DNA of 64,000 nt from Streptomyces roseoviridis (lineage in GTDB: Bacteria > Actinomycetota > Actinomycetes > Streptomycetales > Streptomycetaceae): NCBI RefSeq assembly GCF_039535235.1, contig NZ_BAAAWU010000001.1, positions 7,381,001-7,445,000 on the forward strand, given 5' to 3'. A model generated the notes under the pieces. It was given only the letters and a program-made list of their open reading frames with translations, was not told the DNA's origin and did no database searches. Shown here one piece after another: positions 24,993 through 33,790 of this stretch (its first letter is position 1; each line of letters starts with the position of its first letter). The translations under genes were made by a program, and so were the position numbers.

Positions 24993-26891
24993 GTGGCCCC
25001 CACCCCGCCCTTCGCGGAGCCTCCCCTGCGACCGCCCGCGCCCGGACCGACGGACCGCCACACCGCGTCGCCGTCGGCCGGCGAGGAGCCCGTACCGCCG
25101 AAGCCCGCGCCGAGCGGCTCCCCGGCCGCAGGGGGCACACCCCCCGGGACAGCCGCCCCCGACGCGCGGGCGCGACCGTGGCTCGTCCTGGCGCACCTGC
25201 ACCCGCACCGCCCCGGGATCCTCCTGGGCACCGCGCTGTCGCTGGCGGGAAGCCTGCTGGCTCTCGCCCAGCCGATGGTGGCCAAGCAGATGGTGGACGC
25301 CCTCGACCGCGGGAGCCCCGCGACCGGCGCACTGGTCCTGCTCAGCGCCCTCGTCATCGCCGGCGCCGCGACCGCCGCACTGGGCCAGTACGTGCTGGAG
25401 CACACCGCCGAATCGGTCGCCTGCACGGCGCGCCGACGCCTGTCGGAGCACATCCTGCGCCTGCGCCTGCCCGAGCTCGACCGCACCGAGCCGGGTGAGC
25501 TGATCTCCCGGGTGACGTCCGACACCACGGTGCTGCGCCAGGTCGCCACCCGCTCGATCGCCTCGGCGGGCAGCGGCCTGCTGGTCGTGGTGGCGGCGCT
25601 GGTCCTCATGGCGCTGCTGGACCCGGTGCTCCTGAGCATCACCCTGGTCACCATCGCGCTGATCGGCGCGACCGTCGCCGCCGCCGTCCCGCACATCGCG
25701 CGGGCCGCCCGCCAGGCCCAGGAGGCGGTCGGCCGCATGGGCTCCCTGCTCGAACGCACCCTCGGTGCGCTGCGCACCGTCAAGGCGTCCGGTGCCGAAG
25801 GCCGGGAGACGGCCGGTCTGCACCGAGCGGCCGAGGACGCCCGCCTGGCCGGCACCCGGGCCGCCCGGTGGCAGGCCCTGTCGGCCACCACCTCCACCGT
25901 CGCCGTACAACTGTCCTTCCTCGTCGTCCTGGGCGTGGGCGGAGCGCGCGTGGCGACGGGAGCCATCACCGTGTCGACCCTCGTCGCCTTCCTCCTCTAC
26001 GTCTTCGCCCTCGCCCCCCGCGTGGGGCAACTCGTCGAAGCCGTCGGTTTGCTGCAGGCGGGATCTGCCGCCGCCGCCCGTATCGACGAGGTCCACTCCA
26101 TGGACACCGAACCCGCCGGTCCGCCTGAGGACCCGGCGCCCCTGCCGGAGTTCCGCCGGCCGGTCGGCGTCACCTTCCAGGGTGTGCGCTTCGCCTACGA
26201 CCCCGAAGCCCCGCCCGTGCACGAGGACATGACGTTCACCGTGCCACCGAGGACCACCACCGCCCTGGTCGGCCCGTCCGGAGCAGGCAAGACCACCGTC
26301 TTCTCCCTGCTCGAACGCTTCTGCCGACCGGACCGTGGCCGCATCCTCCTCGACGGCGAGGACATCACACGTCTCCCGCTGCCCCGACTGCGCGCCCTGA
26401 TCGGCTACGTCGAGCAGGACTCACCGATCCTGTCCGGCACCCTGCGGGACAACCTCCTTCTCAGCGCCCCCGATGCCGACGCGGCACAGGTGCGCGACGT
26501 CTTGCGTCGCACCCGCCTGGACTCCCTGGTGGCGCGCCTGCCCCAAGGACTCGACACACCCATCGGTCACCGCGGCAGCACACTGTCCGGCGGCGAACGG
26601 CAGAGAGTGGCCGTCGCCCGCGCCCTCCTGCGCCGCCCGGGACTCCTGCTCCTGGACGAGGCCACCTCCCAGCTCGACGCCGCCAACGAAGCCGCCCTGC
26701 ACGAGACCCTCGCGGACATCAGCCGCACCACCACGATTCTGGTCATCGCCCACCGGCTGTCGACGGTGACCACGGCCGACCAGATCCTGCTGCTGGAATC
26801 CGGGCGCGTACGGGCTGCCGGCACGCACGCGCAGCTGCTGGCGACCGACGGCCTCTACCGTCGCCTCGCGGCCGCTCAACACCTCGCTTGA
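24993..26891 (+). CDS. ABC exporter of the lasso cluster (D protein)
   Basis: A 632-residue half-transporter with a fused membrane and ATPase domain, which probably exports the mature lasso peptide and may give self-protection. After a Pro-rich N-terminal stretch of about 60 residues come six hydrophobic segments between roughly residues 75 and 350. The nucleotide-binding domain shows Walker A GPSGAGKT, signature LSGGERQRVAVARALL, Walker B LLLLDEATSQLD and the switch His in IAHRLST. The start is a GTG at 24993, 6 bases after the peptidase stop. A hairpin follows at 26915. Confidence 0.9.
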   Translation: MAPTPPFAEPPLRPPAPGPTDRHTASPSAGEEPVPPKPAPSGSPAAGGTPPGTAAPDARARPWLVLAHLHPHRPGILLGTALSLAGSLLALAQPMVAKQMVDALDRGSPATGALVLLSALVIAGAATAALGQYVLEHTAESVACTARRRLSEHILRLRLPELDRTEPGELISRVTSDTTVLRQVATRSIASAGSGLLVVVAALVLMALLDPVLLSITLVTIALIGATVAAAVPHIARAARQAQEAVGRMGSLLERTLGALRTVKASGAEGRETAGLHRAAEDARLAGTRAARWQALSATTSTVAVQLSFLVVLGVGGARVATGAITVSTLVAFLLYVFALAPRVGQLVEAVGLLQAGSAAAARIDEVHSMDTEPAGPPEDPAPLPEFRRPVGVTFQGVRFAYDPEAPPVHEDMTFTVPPRTTTALVGPSGAGKTTVFSLLERFCRPDRGRILLDGEDITRLPLPRLRALIGYVEQDSPILSGTLRDNLLLSAPDADAAQVRDVLRRTRLDSLVARLPQGLDTPIGHRGSTLSGGERQRVAVARALLRRPGLLLLDEATSQLDAANEAALHETLADISRTTTILVIAHRLSTVTTADQILLLESGRVRAAGTHAQLLATDGLYRRLAAAQHLA

Positions 26892-26914
26892 GAGCGCGGC
26901 GTGGCAGGCCGCAA

Positions 26915-26932
26915 CCCGCAGGCGGCTGCGGG
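26915..26932 (+). terminator. hairpin after the lasso operon
   Basis: Perfect 7-base arms CCCGCAG / CTGCGGG around a 4-base loop, 24 bases after the exporter stop codon. Confidence 0.55.
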
Positions 26933-27137
26933 CAGGGGACGGGGCGAACAGCCTCCGGGAGCCGGCGGCCTGCGCGTCATCGGCATCGACGACGGCAAGA
27001 AGGACCACGCCCACGCCCCGGCGCCCTTCGAGCCCGCCCCGGCCGGGACGGGGAATGGATCCGCTCGGTCCTCGCCAGTCGTCCTGGTCTCATGAGGCGG
27101 CGCGGTATCGGTTTCGCAGCGAGGACGGCCGGCCTCC

Positions 27138-28040
27138 TCACGCGCATGCGTGGGGTGGCTTGGCTGTCTCTTCGGGGTCTTCGGCTTCAGTGGGAATCGT
27201 CCAGCGCAGCAGGGTGGTGGTGCCGGCCTGTTCCAGGGTGACGGGGTAGACCTGGTCCCAGGCACGTTCACCGTGGTGTCGCATGGAGTGGTCGCCGGGG
27301 TCCCAGCCCAGGTGCATGATCTGGGACCTCTCGAGCTCGATCTGTCCGGTAAGCAGGGGGTGGCTCTCACCGGCCCGTTCGAGCAGGTGGAAGTGGGTGT
27401 GCGCATCTACGGAGATCACCAGGCCGGTGCGGGGCCCTTTGGCCAGCCAGTCCCGGAGCTGGTCCGCGAGTGCGAGGGCCTCGTGGAGGGGAAGATCGAG
27501 CCGCCCGTAGGGGCCGCGGCGCCCGCCGACCTGGGACATCGAGTCGCCGCCGAAACAGGCGTGGGCATCGTCCTCGTACTTTCCCCAGTAGGTGACATCG
27601 GCGAGCCCGTCGATCGACTCGCCGGACAGCCCGACGAACGAATCCAGGGCGAGGGCGTCCCCGAGGACCATGCCGCACCGATCCACCGGCAGGTCACCGA
27701 GAAGGACCGGCTCTCCGTCCGGACCGCCCGGCCAGGGCAGATGGAGATCGACCTCCAGGACAGTGACGACCGGTCCATCGTACGAATCCCACGTCATGGC
27801 ACGGACCTGCAACGGCCGGTCGGCCGCAGCCGGCACCGCGACCGCCTCGCAGAACCACTCCTGGCTCGGGCCGTCCGCAGGCTCGTGGAGATGGCCGCCG
27901 CCCTGCTTGACCGCAGCCTTTGCACGGACGGACAGAGGGTCTCCATGCTCGGGCCACTGGTCGATCCAGCCGGCCATACCCAGGACCAGCACGCCGGACG
28001 GTGTCGTGACGACTCCCAGGTCGACAAAGGTCTCGCTCAT
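27138..28040 (-). CDS. hypothetical protein, 300 residues
   Basis: Not recognised. A soluble acidic protein with no signal peptide or membrane segment. Visible features are an N-terminal beta region (VDLGVVTTPSGVLVLGMAGWIDQWPEHG), the segment DDAHACFGGDSMSQVGGRRG near residue 160, a helix LPLHEALALADQLRDWLAKG, and a C-terminal half rich in His (DAHTHFHLLERAGESH). The ATG at 28040 is preferred over a TTG at 28052. It converges with the lasso operon and appears monocistronic. The codon use and amino-acid composition are normal for Streptomyces, so I consider it a real gene, but no function is proposed. Confidence 0.65.
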   Translation of the reverse strand: MSETFVDLGVVTTPSGVLVLGMAGWIDQWPEHGDPLSVRAKAAVKQGGGHLHEPADGPSQEWFCEAVAVPAAADRPLQVRAMTWDSYDGPVVTVLEVDLHLPWPGGPDGEPVLLGDLPVDRCGMVLGDALALDSFVGLSGESIDGLADVTYWGKYEDDAHACFGGDSMSQVGGRRGPYGRLDLPLHEALALADQLRDWLAKGPRTGLVISVDAHTHFHLLERAGESHPLLTGQIELERSQIMHLGWDPGDHSMRHHGERAWDQVYPVTLEQAGTTTLLRWTIPTEAEDPEETAKPPHACA

Positions 28041-28485
28041 CTGCTTATCCAACCAGGCTCGGTCGACCTCCGGTGCTACAGCGCCCCCCCCGCAAGCCGG
28101 TGAAGCCCAGTGTGGACCTGCACATCCAGAAGAGCGGCAGGCGCCGGCCGAAGGTCCGTTCGGTCGGCATGACCGAGGAGGGCGGCGCGGTCTGGGCGGA
28201 GGCGAAGAAGAGCACGGGCAAGCCGAAGCGGGCGAAAGTCAACAGGATCGCGATCGGCGGCACTGCGCACCCCGGCGCCGGGTCCCGGCACAAGACCGCC
28301 GGCCGGTATGTCCGGCAGCAAGAAGGTCCGCAGCTGCGCGGCGGGGAAGAACACCCGCCTCCTGACCTGCACGGCCTGGCACTCGAACGAACTCGCGCCC
28401 CGGGCCGCCCACCGCATGGGCAGCCGTTGGCCACCCGCTCACCTCCCGCTTCTCGTCCCGCCCGGTTCTGCTCGGCGGGGACGTG
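28041..28485. other. intergenic stretch, possible gene remnant
   Basis: About 445 bases. The plus strand from 28073 has a Lys-rich frame beginning VDLHIQKSGRRRPK that breaks off around 28300, and a second frame with KVRSCAAGKNTRLLTCTAWH. Together they suggest a decayed small gene, but I cannot name a family. Confidence 0.3.
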
Positions 28486-29067
28486 TCAGTCCTGGGTGCG
28501 CAGCCCCGCCAGGAGCCGGTCGAGTGCCTGCTCACCGGCCTGTGGGTCCCCGCCCCGTGCGATCCAGAGCGCGGCCTCGTTCATCGCTCCGGAGAGCAAC
28601 CGGGCGAGGGGCTCCACGGGCTGATCGGTGATGATCCCGGCTGCGGCGAGCGCCGTCAGGGCTTCCGTGAGGTGCCGGGCGGAGGAATTGTCGTCCATGG
28701 CCCGCCACTCGTCCCAGCCCAGGACGGTTGGCGCGTCGACCAGCAGGATCTGCCGCACCGCCGGGTCGGTTCCCGCGGCGAGGAAGGCCCGGCAGCCGGC
28801 CCGGAGCTGCTCCCAGAGGTCCTCGTGCCGCTCGGCCGCGGTCGCGACGCGCTCGCCCAGTTCGTGCTGCACCTGGCAGACGACGGCCCGGAAGAGTCCG
28901 GCTTTGCTGTCGAAGTGGTGGTAGGCGGCGCCCTTGGTGACCCCGGCGGCCCGCGCCACCTCGGCCAGTACCACGTGGTGGTACCCGTCGGCGGCGAACC
29001 GCCGTCGGCCTTCGGCCAGCAGGGCATTTCGCGTGACCGCCCGCTGTTCCGCCCGGCTGACCGGCAT
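28486..29067 (-). CDS. TetR-family repressor
   Basis: A 193-residue TetR regulator with the usual N-terminal HTH: RNALLAEGRRRFAADGYHHV then EVARAAGVTKGAAYHHFDSK. The C-terminal ligand domain is Ala/Leu-rich and ends AGEQALDRLLAGLRTQD. The ATG at 29067 has AAGGGCGG upstream; the frame extending to 29196 runs over the divergent promoter and is not coding. It is divergent from the VOC gene, with an inverted repeat between them, so it most likely represses that gene and itself. The ligand is unknown. Confidence 0.88.
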   Translation of the reverse strand: MPVSRAEQRAVTRNALLAEGRRRFAADGYHHVVLAEVARAAGVTKGAAYHHFDSKAGLFRAVVCQVQHELGERVATAAERHEDLWEQLRAGCRAFLAAGTDPAVRQILLVDAPTVLGWDEWRAMDDNSSARHLTEALTALAAAGIITDQPVEPLARLLSGAMNEAALWIARGGDPQAGEQALDRLLAGLRTQD

Positions 29068-29126
29068 CGAGTGCACCGCCCTTTCCGTCTTTTCGCGTAC
29101 CGAAGGTATGCTAGCGCCTCCATTCG

Positions 29127-29141
29127 CATACTCGAGGTATG
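29127..29141. promoter_or_regulatory. candidate TetR operator
   Basis: CATAC-TCGAG-GTATG is a perfect 5-base inverted repeat with a palindromic-like spacer. A further GGTATG lies at 29105. Both are within the intergenic region of the divergent TetR and VOC genes. Confidence 0.5.
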
Positions 29142-29167
29142 TGAAATGTGCTGGGGAGGACCCTGTC

Positions 29168-29617
29168 ATGACGAACGAACCGACCATGCCCACCACGACC
29201 AGGCTCGGCGGGTTCTACCCGGTGCTCGCCACCCGGGACGTGGCGGCCTCCCGCGACTTCTACACCCGCCACCTCGGCTTCGAGGTGACCTTCGAGGCTG
29301 ACTGGTATGTCAGCCTGCGCCGCCCCGACGCCCCGCAGTACGAGCTGGCCCTTCTCGATCACACCCACCCGACCGTCCCCGAAGGCCACCGGGCGGCTCT
29401 GCAGGGCGGCTTGCTGCTGAACTTCGAGGTGGACGACGTCGACTCCGAGCACCAGCGGCTCGTCGTCGAGGCCGGCCTGTCCGAGCTACTGCCCCTGCGT
29501 ACGGAGGAGTTCGGCCAGCGCCACTTCATCCTCGCCGCCCCAGACGGTGTGCTGATCGACGTCATCACCGTCGTCCCGCCCAGCGAGGAGTACGCCGCCC
29601 AGTACTCCAGCGCCTGA
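29168..29617 (+). CDS. VOC (glyoxalase/bleomycin-resistance fold) protein
   Basis: A 149-residue vicinal-oxygen-chelate protein built of two beta-alpha-beta-beta-beta modules. The first is GFYPVLATRDVAASRDFYTRHLGFEV, the second LLLNFEVDDVDSEHQRLVVE ending in FILAAPDGVLIDVITV. Such proteins act as metal-dependent lyases/dioxygenases or as drug-binding resistance proteins. The ATG at 29168 has GGAGG 8-9 bases upstream. It is divergent from the TetR gene, which suggests induction by a small molecule. The substrate cannot be read from the sequence. Confidence 0.85.
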   Translation: MTNEPTMPTTTRLGGFYPVLATRDVAASRDFYTRHLGFEVTFEADWYVSLRRPDAPQYELALLDHTHPTVPEGHRAALQGGLLLNFEVDDVDSEHQRLVVEAGLSELLPLRTEEFGQRHFILAAPDGVLIDVITVVPPSEEYAAQYSSA

Positions 29618-30121
29618 TGACCCGGGCCGCCCCGGGGGCCCGAGCGACTCGCGGCCCCCGGAGCTTCCCGGTGAGGCGGCAGGGCGACGACTTCACCGTG
29701 CTGACCACGGCGACGGCTTCCTTGTCCGGGCCCGTTCCTCCGGGTGAACTTGTCGATGTTCGGCACTCCTTGAGCCGCTCGTGCTGGTCTTGGAACCGGC
29801 TGATGATGCCGAAGACTTTCCATGGATCGCCGGTGGTGTGGCCTCGTCGGCGTGAGGGGCGGTCGCTTCGATCGGCGCGCGAATGACGGCTCCGTCAGTC
29901 CTGCGGCGTACACGGTTGGTCACTGAGCGCAAGATTCGGCTACTATGGGTGACGGGGCGTCGTGTCTGCGTGGTGCTGACTTCGCCTCCTCCCGCCCCTT
30001 CGCCCCCCTGCCCAGGGATGCGCCGCTGGCGCAGATTCCGGCATGCGGATCGACGCGAGGGCTGAACCCCGGACCGGCGCCCCGCGCCGTGCCCGCCCAC
30101 TGAAACGGAAAGGCCTGCCTC
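29618..30121. other. intergenic stretch without a clear gene
   Basis: About 500 bases with shadow-like frames on both strands. A minus-strand segment (THSSRILRSVTNRVRRR, near 29900) has the look of decayed transposase sequence, but I cannot place it in a family. Confidence 0.3.
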
Positions 30122-30448
30122 ATGCTCACAGGATTCGACGTCACCCGCGCCGACCAGGCGTCACGGCGACGGGTGAAGGACGGCATCGCGGTCACGATGC
30201 TGCGGGAAGGTCCCCAGGACGAGCTGTCGGCGATGATCATCGACTTCGAGCCCGGCGCGGTCTTCGGTGAGGAGCTCCACGCGACGCCGGAGATCCTCTT
30301 CGTCCTGGAGGGGGAGTTCCATGACGGTGAGCAGGTCCATCCGGCGGGGACGCTGATCACCGCGCGGTCGGGCAGCGTGCACTGGCCGCAGTCCGAGACC
30401 GGCTGCCGAGTCCTTGTGCTCTACCCCGACGGGGCGGCGAGCGAGTAG
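30122..30448 (+). CDS. small cupin-domain protein
   Basis: A 108-residue single-domain cupin. Beta-strands typical of the fold are visible: AMIIDFEPGAVFGEELHATPEILFVLEG, then GTLITARSGSVHWPQSETGCRVLVLYPDG. The usual metal-binding His/Glu set is only partly present (H in EELHATPE and E in EILFVLEGE), so metal binding is uncertain. The ATG at 30122 has AAAGG upstream. It stands alone in its neighbourhood. Anti-sigma ChrR-like and enzyme cupins have this size, and no role can be chosen. Confidence 0.8.
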   Translation: MLTGFDVTRADQASRRRVKDGIAVTMLREGPQDELSAMIIDFEPGAVFGEELHATPEILFVLEGEFHDGEQVHPAGTLITARSGSVHWPQSETGCRVLVLYPDGAASE

Positions 30449-30867
30449 TCGCCCGCGCCGACCCCCGTAGCCGGCTCCGCGTCCTCCAGCATCCGCTTCG
30501 GGCCTCATCCGCAGCAGCACGGAGCCGGGAGGGGCGGTGCCTTCGCCCCTTCAGGACGGCGGCACGCGGCGTGGGATCTGGCAGATGGTCAGGCGAGGGC
30601 TTCATGCCGGCGCCGGACCGGGATGCCGTGCGACACGCCGGCTTCGGCGACACGGGCGTCGTGCGGACTCCCGAGATCGCCGTGCCGGATTCCGATCCAA
30701 GGGGCGTCCGGGCGGCCCGGCCTGCTCCCGCGCCTGCGCCGGTAGCCAGCAGACGCCGGAACACGACGGGCCGCGACGTCAGACCTGCTCGCCGCTGAGG
30801 AGACCGTGCTCGACGCGGCGAGGAAGACAGGCGTCGAACCCAGGCTTCGCCCGGGCTTCGGGTGTCG

Positions 30868-30989
30868 CACGACCCCTTCCCCTACCGGCAGGACGGCAGC
30901 GTCTTCCAGAACCGGGAAGAGAAGCGCCCGGCGAGCAGTCCGGCCACTACCGCGAGTTCGCGGTGACCAAGCCCGGCTCCGCGGTGTGA
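30868..30989 (+). pseudogene. guanyl-specific ribonuclease (RNase Sa type) remnant
   Basis: One frame reads HDPFPYRQDGSVFQNREEKR, which matches the RNase Sa signature (PFPYxxDGxVFQNRE). The continuation HYREFAVTKPGSAV, corresponding to the HYHEYTVxTPG strand with the catalytic Glu, is in another frame. A frameshift lies near 30930. The sequence stops before the catalytic Arg and His of the family, and no signal peptide is left. Confidence 0.65.
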
Positions 30990-31064
30990 CCGTACTTCGC
31001 GCTACGGTGGCCCGGCTCCGTGCCGGGCCAGGCGGCGTCAACTGAAGCGGAAGGGCACCCTCGT

Positions 31065-31715
31065 ATGCGCACCGTCTACGTCGTCACTCATTCGCAGGCC
31101 ACACATCACGTCGAAGACGTCGTCGGCGGATGGCACGATTCGCAACTGACGCCGACAGGCATCCGGGCGGCAGCCGCCATCGCCCGGGCTCTGCGGGACC
31201 GGATCCCGCAGGACGCCGGGGTGGAACTGTACGCGTCGGACCTGCGGCGCACCCGGCAGACGGCCGAGGCGGTCGCCGAACTGTTCGGCGTCGATCCGGT
31301 CCTGGACTCCCGGCTGCGGGAGAAGTCCTACGGAGTGGCCGGCGGCAGGCCACAGCAGTGGCTGGACCAGCGGTTCGTGGCCCCGCCCGCTGTCGGGGAG
31401 CGAATGGAGCACGACGAGGGCGTGCAGGGCGCCGAGACGAAAGCAGCGTGGGCGCGGCGCGTGTACGCGGCCATGGACGACATCCTCAAGCGCCCGTGCG
31501 CCCACCAGATCATCGTCACGCACGGCGGCTCCCTGACGTTCGTCGTCACCGCCTGGATCAGGATGCCGCTCGAGACGGTCGGCTACGCCAGCTTCCGGGC
31601 GCCATCGGGCAGCATCACCACGCTGCACGAGGACGACTTCTTCCACAACCGGCAGGTCATGAGCCTCGGGGACGCTCGCCACCTCGATCCCACGCCGCTC
31701 CGCCGACCGACCTGA
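31065..31715 (+). CDS. histidine phosphatase family protein
   Basis: A 216-residue member of the phosphoglycerate-mutase-like superfamily. The N-terminal strand is followed by VTHSQATHHVED, where the family usually has RHGE; the phospho-accepting His is kept but the Arg and Gly are replaced. Other expected elements are present: LTPTGIRAAAAIARAL, LYASDLRRTRQTAE and the second catalytic His in IIVTHGGSLTFVV. The ATG at 31065 has GGAAGGG upstream. The modified first motif may mark a subfamily with a different phosphate site. Substrate unknown. Confidence 0.85.
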   Translation: MRTVYVVTHSQATHHVEDVVGGWHDSQLTPTGIRAAAAIARALRDRIPQDAGVELYASDLRRTRQTAEAVAELFGVDPVLDSRLREKSYGVAGGRPQQWLDQRFVAPPAVGERMEHDEGVQGAETKAAWARRVYAAMDDILKRPCAHQIIVTHGGSLTFVVTAWIRMPLETVGYASFRAPSGSITTLHEDDFFHNRQVMSLGDARHLDPTPLRRPT

Positions 31716-31867
31716 CAGAACGGTGGGCTGAGGCCGCGGGAGCGCCCGGCGACGTCGGAGGTGGTCGGACCGCCACCAGAAGCAGCCTCCACGCTTTTGT
31801 CGCACCGGCCGCGACCGGCCGCGGCACGACCAGCGGGATCGGTAAGGGCGTCCTCGGCCGCGGCGGC

Positions 31868-32725
31868 TCAGCGCAGCAGCGCTCCGCGCAGAGTGATGCC
31901 GTGCCGCGTGCGCAGACGCCGCAGTTCCCACAGAGCAACGACGGAGACGGACAGCGGGCCCCCGAAGGTGAACGCCATCCGTGCCACCAGCGGCACACCG
32001 TCGTAGGCGCCTCTGAACAGGTCGAACAGGGCGACTTCCCAGACGAGCAGCGTTGCGAGGAGCGGAGGTAGCGTCTCGTGCAGGTCTGCTGTGCGGAAGA
32101 CGTGCACCAGCGACTGCGTGATGCCGTAGAAGGCGAAGGGCGCCAGCCACAGCAGAGAGGCGCCCAGGGCGAGCAGCAGCACGACCCGGCCGGGCGACGC
32201 CGTCCAGTTCGTCCCCTCGTGAACGTAGCCCAGTCCCGTGACCAGCCGCGGCGCGGCAATCGTGACGGTCAGCGCGAGCAGCGCCCCGGCGGGCTTGCCC
32301 GCGCGGCGCAGGAACAGACGCCGATGAGGCGGGCGTGCCGCCGCGATGAAAACGGCGACGGCCACGGGGAAGGTAACCGCGAGCACGATCAGAGTGGTGC
32401 GAATCTGGGCGAAGCGGTCGTCCACTACGGCGTCGGCGTCGGACGCCAGCCCGTAGGACACCAGCATCCACGTCACCGCGACCAGACCGACGACCGACCG
32501 CACCACCTGCACCCTCTTCACCACCGGATCATCCACGCGGTCGGGCCGGGACGGCGTGAACACCACACGCGCCACCGCGATCGGATTGAACAGCCGCCTC
32601 AAAGTCAGGCGGCGCGCCGGACCCGGTGGCCATGAGCCCGCCGGCGGTACGGTCCGCGCATCCGGTCCCGGTGCTCGTCCCGCTCCGTAGCCGTTCCACG
32701 GAGCGCCGCCCCCGCCATCGCTCAC
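31868..32725 (-). CDS. integral membrane protein of unknown function
   Basis: A 285-residue protein with a Gly/Pro-rich N-terminal tail of about 40 residues and five to six hydrophobic segments (for example VVGLVAVTWMLVSYGLA, TTLIVLAVTFPVAVAVFIAA, LLALTVTIAAPRLVTGLGYV and VVLLLALGASLLWLAPFAFY). The GTG at 32725 has GGAAGGG 7 bases upstream. The hydrophilic N-terminus is probably cytoplasmic. Nothing in the sequence identifies a transporter or enzyme family, and the gene is isolated. Confidence 0.7.
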   Translation of the reverse strand: MSDGGGGAPWNGYGAGRAPGPDARTVPPAGSWPPGPARRLTLRRLFNPIAVARVVFTPSRPDRVDDPVVKRVQVVRSVVGLVAVTWMLVSYGLASDADAVVDDRFAQIRTTLIVLAVTFPVAVAVFIAAARPPHRRLFLRRAGKPAGALLALTVTIAAPRLVTGLGYVHEGTNWTASPGRVVLLLALGASLLWLAPFAFYGITQSLVHVFRTADLHETLPPLLATLLVWEVALFDLFRGAYDGVPLVARMAFTFGGPLSVSVVALWELRRLRTRHGITLRGALLR

Positions 32726-33062
32726 CTTCGTACCCTTCCTGTCGTCATATCCGGGTCATGAGGAGAATTCCAGATCCCCGCCGGCCAAGACACCCCCGCC
32801 CTCATGCGATTGCGCAGCGAGCGCGACCCCCGCGCTCGCTGCGGTTTCCTTCTGCGGGGGTCTCGAACGCGACACGCCCGAGCTTGTCGCCGACTGCCGC
32901 CGCCCTCGTGCGCCACGAGCACACGCCGCCAGGCCGTTCGGGGTTGGCCGGGCAGCAAGGCGCGATTGTCCGGCCGGCCCCGAGGCTCGCTTTCGCACGG
33001 CCTGGAGGTCCGGCACGGGTGCGGTGGATCAGTTGGTGTTCAGGTGTCGGCGTACTCGTCCA
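32726..33062. other. intergenic stretch without a recognisable gene
   Basis: About 340 bases upstream of the membrane-protein gene on one side and the IS21 remnant on the other; only Arg-rich shadow frames are present. Confidence 0.4.
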
Positions 33063-33063
33063 T

Positions 33064-33120
33064 GTGCAGAGCTGCGTACGGATGAACGTGCAGAGCTGCG
33101 TACGGATGAACGTGCAGAGC
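33064..33120 (+). repeat. left terminal repeats of the IS21 remnant
   Basis: The motif GTGCAGAGC recurs at 33064, 33088 and 33112 with a 24-base period. The same motif, as its reverse complement, forms the right end at 33843-33880. Confidence 0.85.
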
Positions 33121-33194
33121 AAGGAGCCCCTGCGTGCGGTGACGGATTGCGAGGACTTTCCCACCTGGAGCGAGCCGACCAGGTCGTTGCCACG

Positions 33195-33389
33195 GTGCCT
33201 GGTGGAGGGCGGCGGGTGCACTGGAGGGACGAGGGACCAGGGGGGACGCCTCTGACGGAACAGGTGCTGGCCTGGCTCATCACGTCGCAGGGGCGGGCGA
33301 CGGCCGTCACGGTCGATGCCCAGGGGCATGTCGAGGACGCTGATGGTGCCGAGGCCTTCATCCCGCCGGGCGAGGATCCGGCGTCCTGA
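33195..33389 (+). CDS. possible small ORF inside the IS21 remnant
   Basis: A 64-residue frame from a GTG: PLTEQVLAWLITSQGRATAV and then VTVDAQGHVEDADGAEAFIP. The alternating hydrophobic pattern looks more protein-like than the shadows around it, but there is no clear ribosome-binding site and no family I recognise. It lies between the left repeats and the istB end. Confidence 0.25.
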   Translation: MPGGGRRVHWRDEGPGGTPLTEQVLAWLITSQGRATAVTVDAQGHVEDADGAEAFIPPGEDPAS

Positions 33390-33399
33390 TCGCAGCTGG

Positions 33400-33790
33400 T
33401 CAGGCCACGTCGTTCTCTCGCTCGATGGCCTGGAGACGGTTCTTCAGCCGATGGCTGGGGCCGTTGATGGACATCACTTCGCAGTGGTGGAGAAGCCGGT
33501 CGGGGTGGCGGTGGCGAGGACCTCGGCGCCGAAGACCTGGCCCCATTCGCTGAAGGTCTTGTTCGAGGTCAGGATGTACTCCGGCCCGTGACCGGCCGTT
33601 CGTCGACCGGCGCGGAGGCGCGGCGGGTCCGTCGGCTGCGAAGTACTTGCTGACCGTCCGCCAGTTCAGGCCCGTCTCCTTAGCGACCTCGGTCAGGGCT
33701 CATCGTTCCGGACTCGACCACGCCGCGAAAGCGCCGTAGCTCCAGCCAGCGCTGCGGATCCAGGACCGCGGCCACCCCATCTCTGCGACC
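33400..33790 (-). pseudogene. fused istA-start / istB-end remnant
   Basis: From 33790 down, the minus strand encodes RWLELRRFRGVVESGTMS and, one frame over, LTEVAKETGLNWRTVSKYF, the N-terminal HTH of an IS21 IstA. It then joins YILTSNKTFSEWGQVFG and, after another shift, DRLLHHCEVMSINGPSHRLK ending at the stop at 33400, the C-terminus of IstB. At least two frameshifts and a large deletion are present. Confidence 0.8.

Noticed and set aside
26901..27095. Small plus-strand frame with RVIGIDDGKKDHAHAP after the lasso operon
   Set aside because: No ribosome-binding site, low-complexity flanks and overlap with the terminator hairpin; treated as chance.
28073..28400. Lys-rich plus-strand frame starting VDLHIQKSGRRRPK
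   Set aside because: Breaks into two frames and matches no family I recognise; reported only as a possible remnant.
29127..29141. Reading of the CATAC repeat as a transposon end
   Set aside because: Its position midway between divergent TetR and VOC genes fits an operator better, and no element is present.
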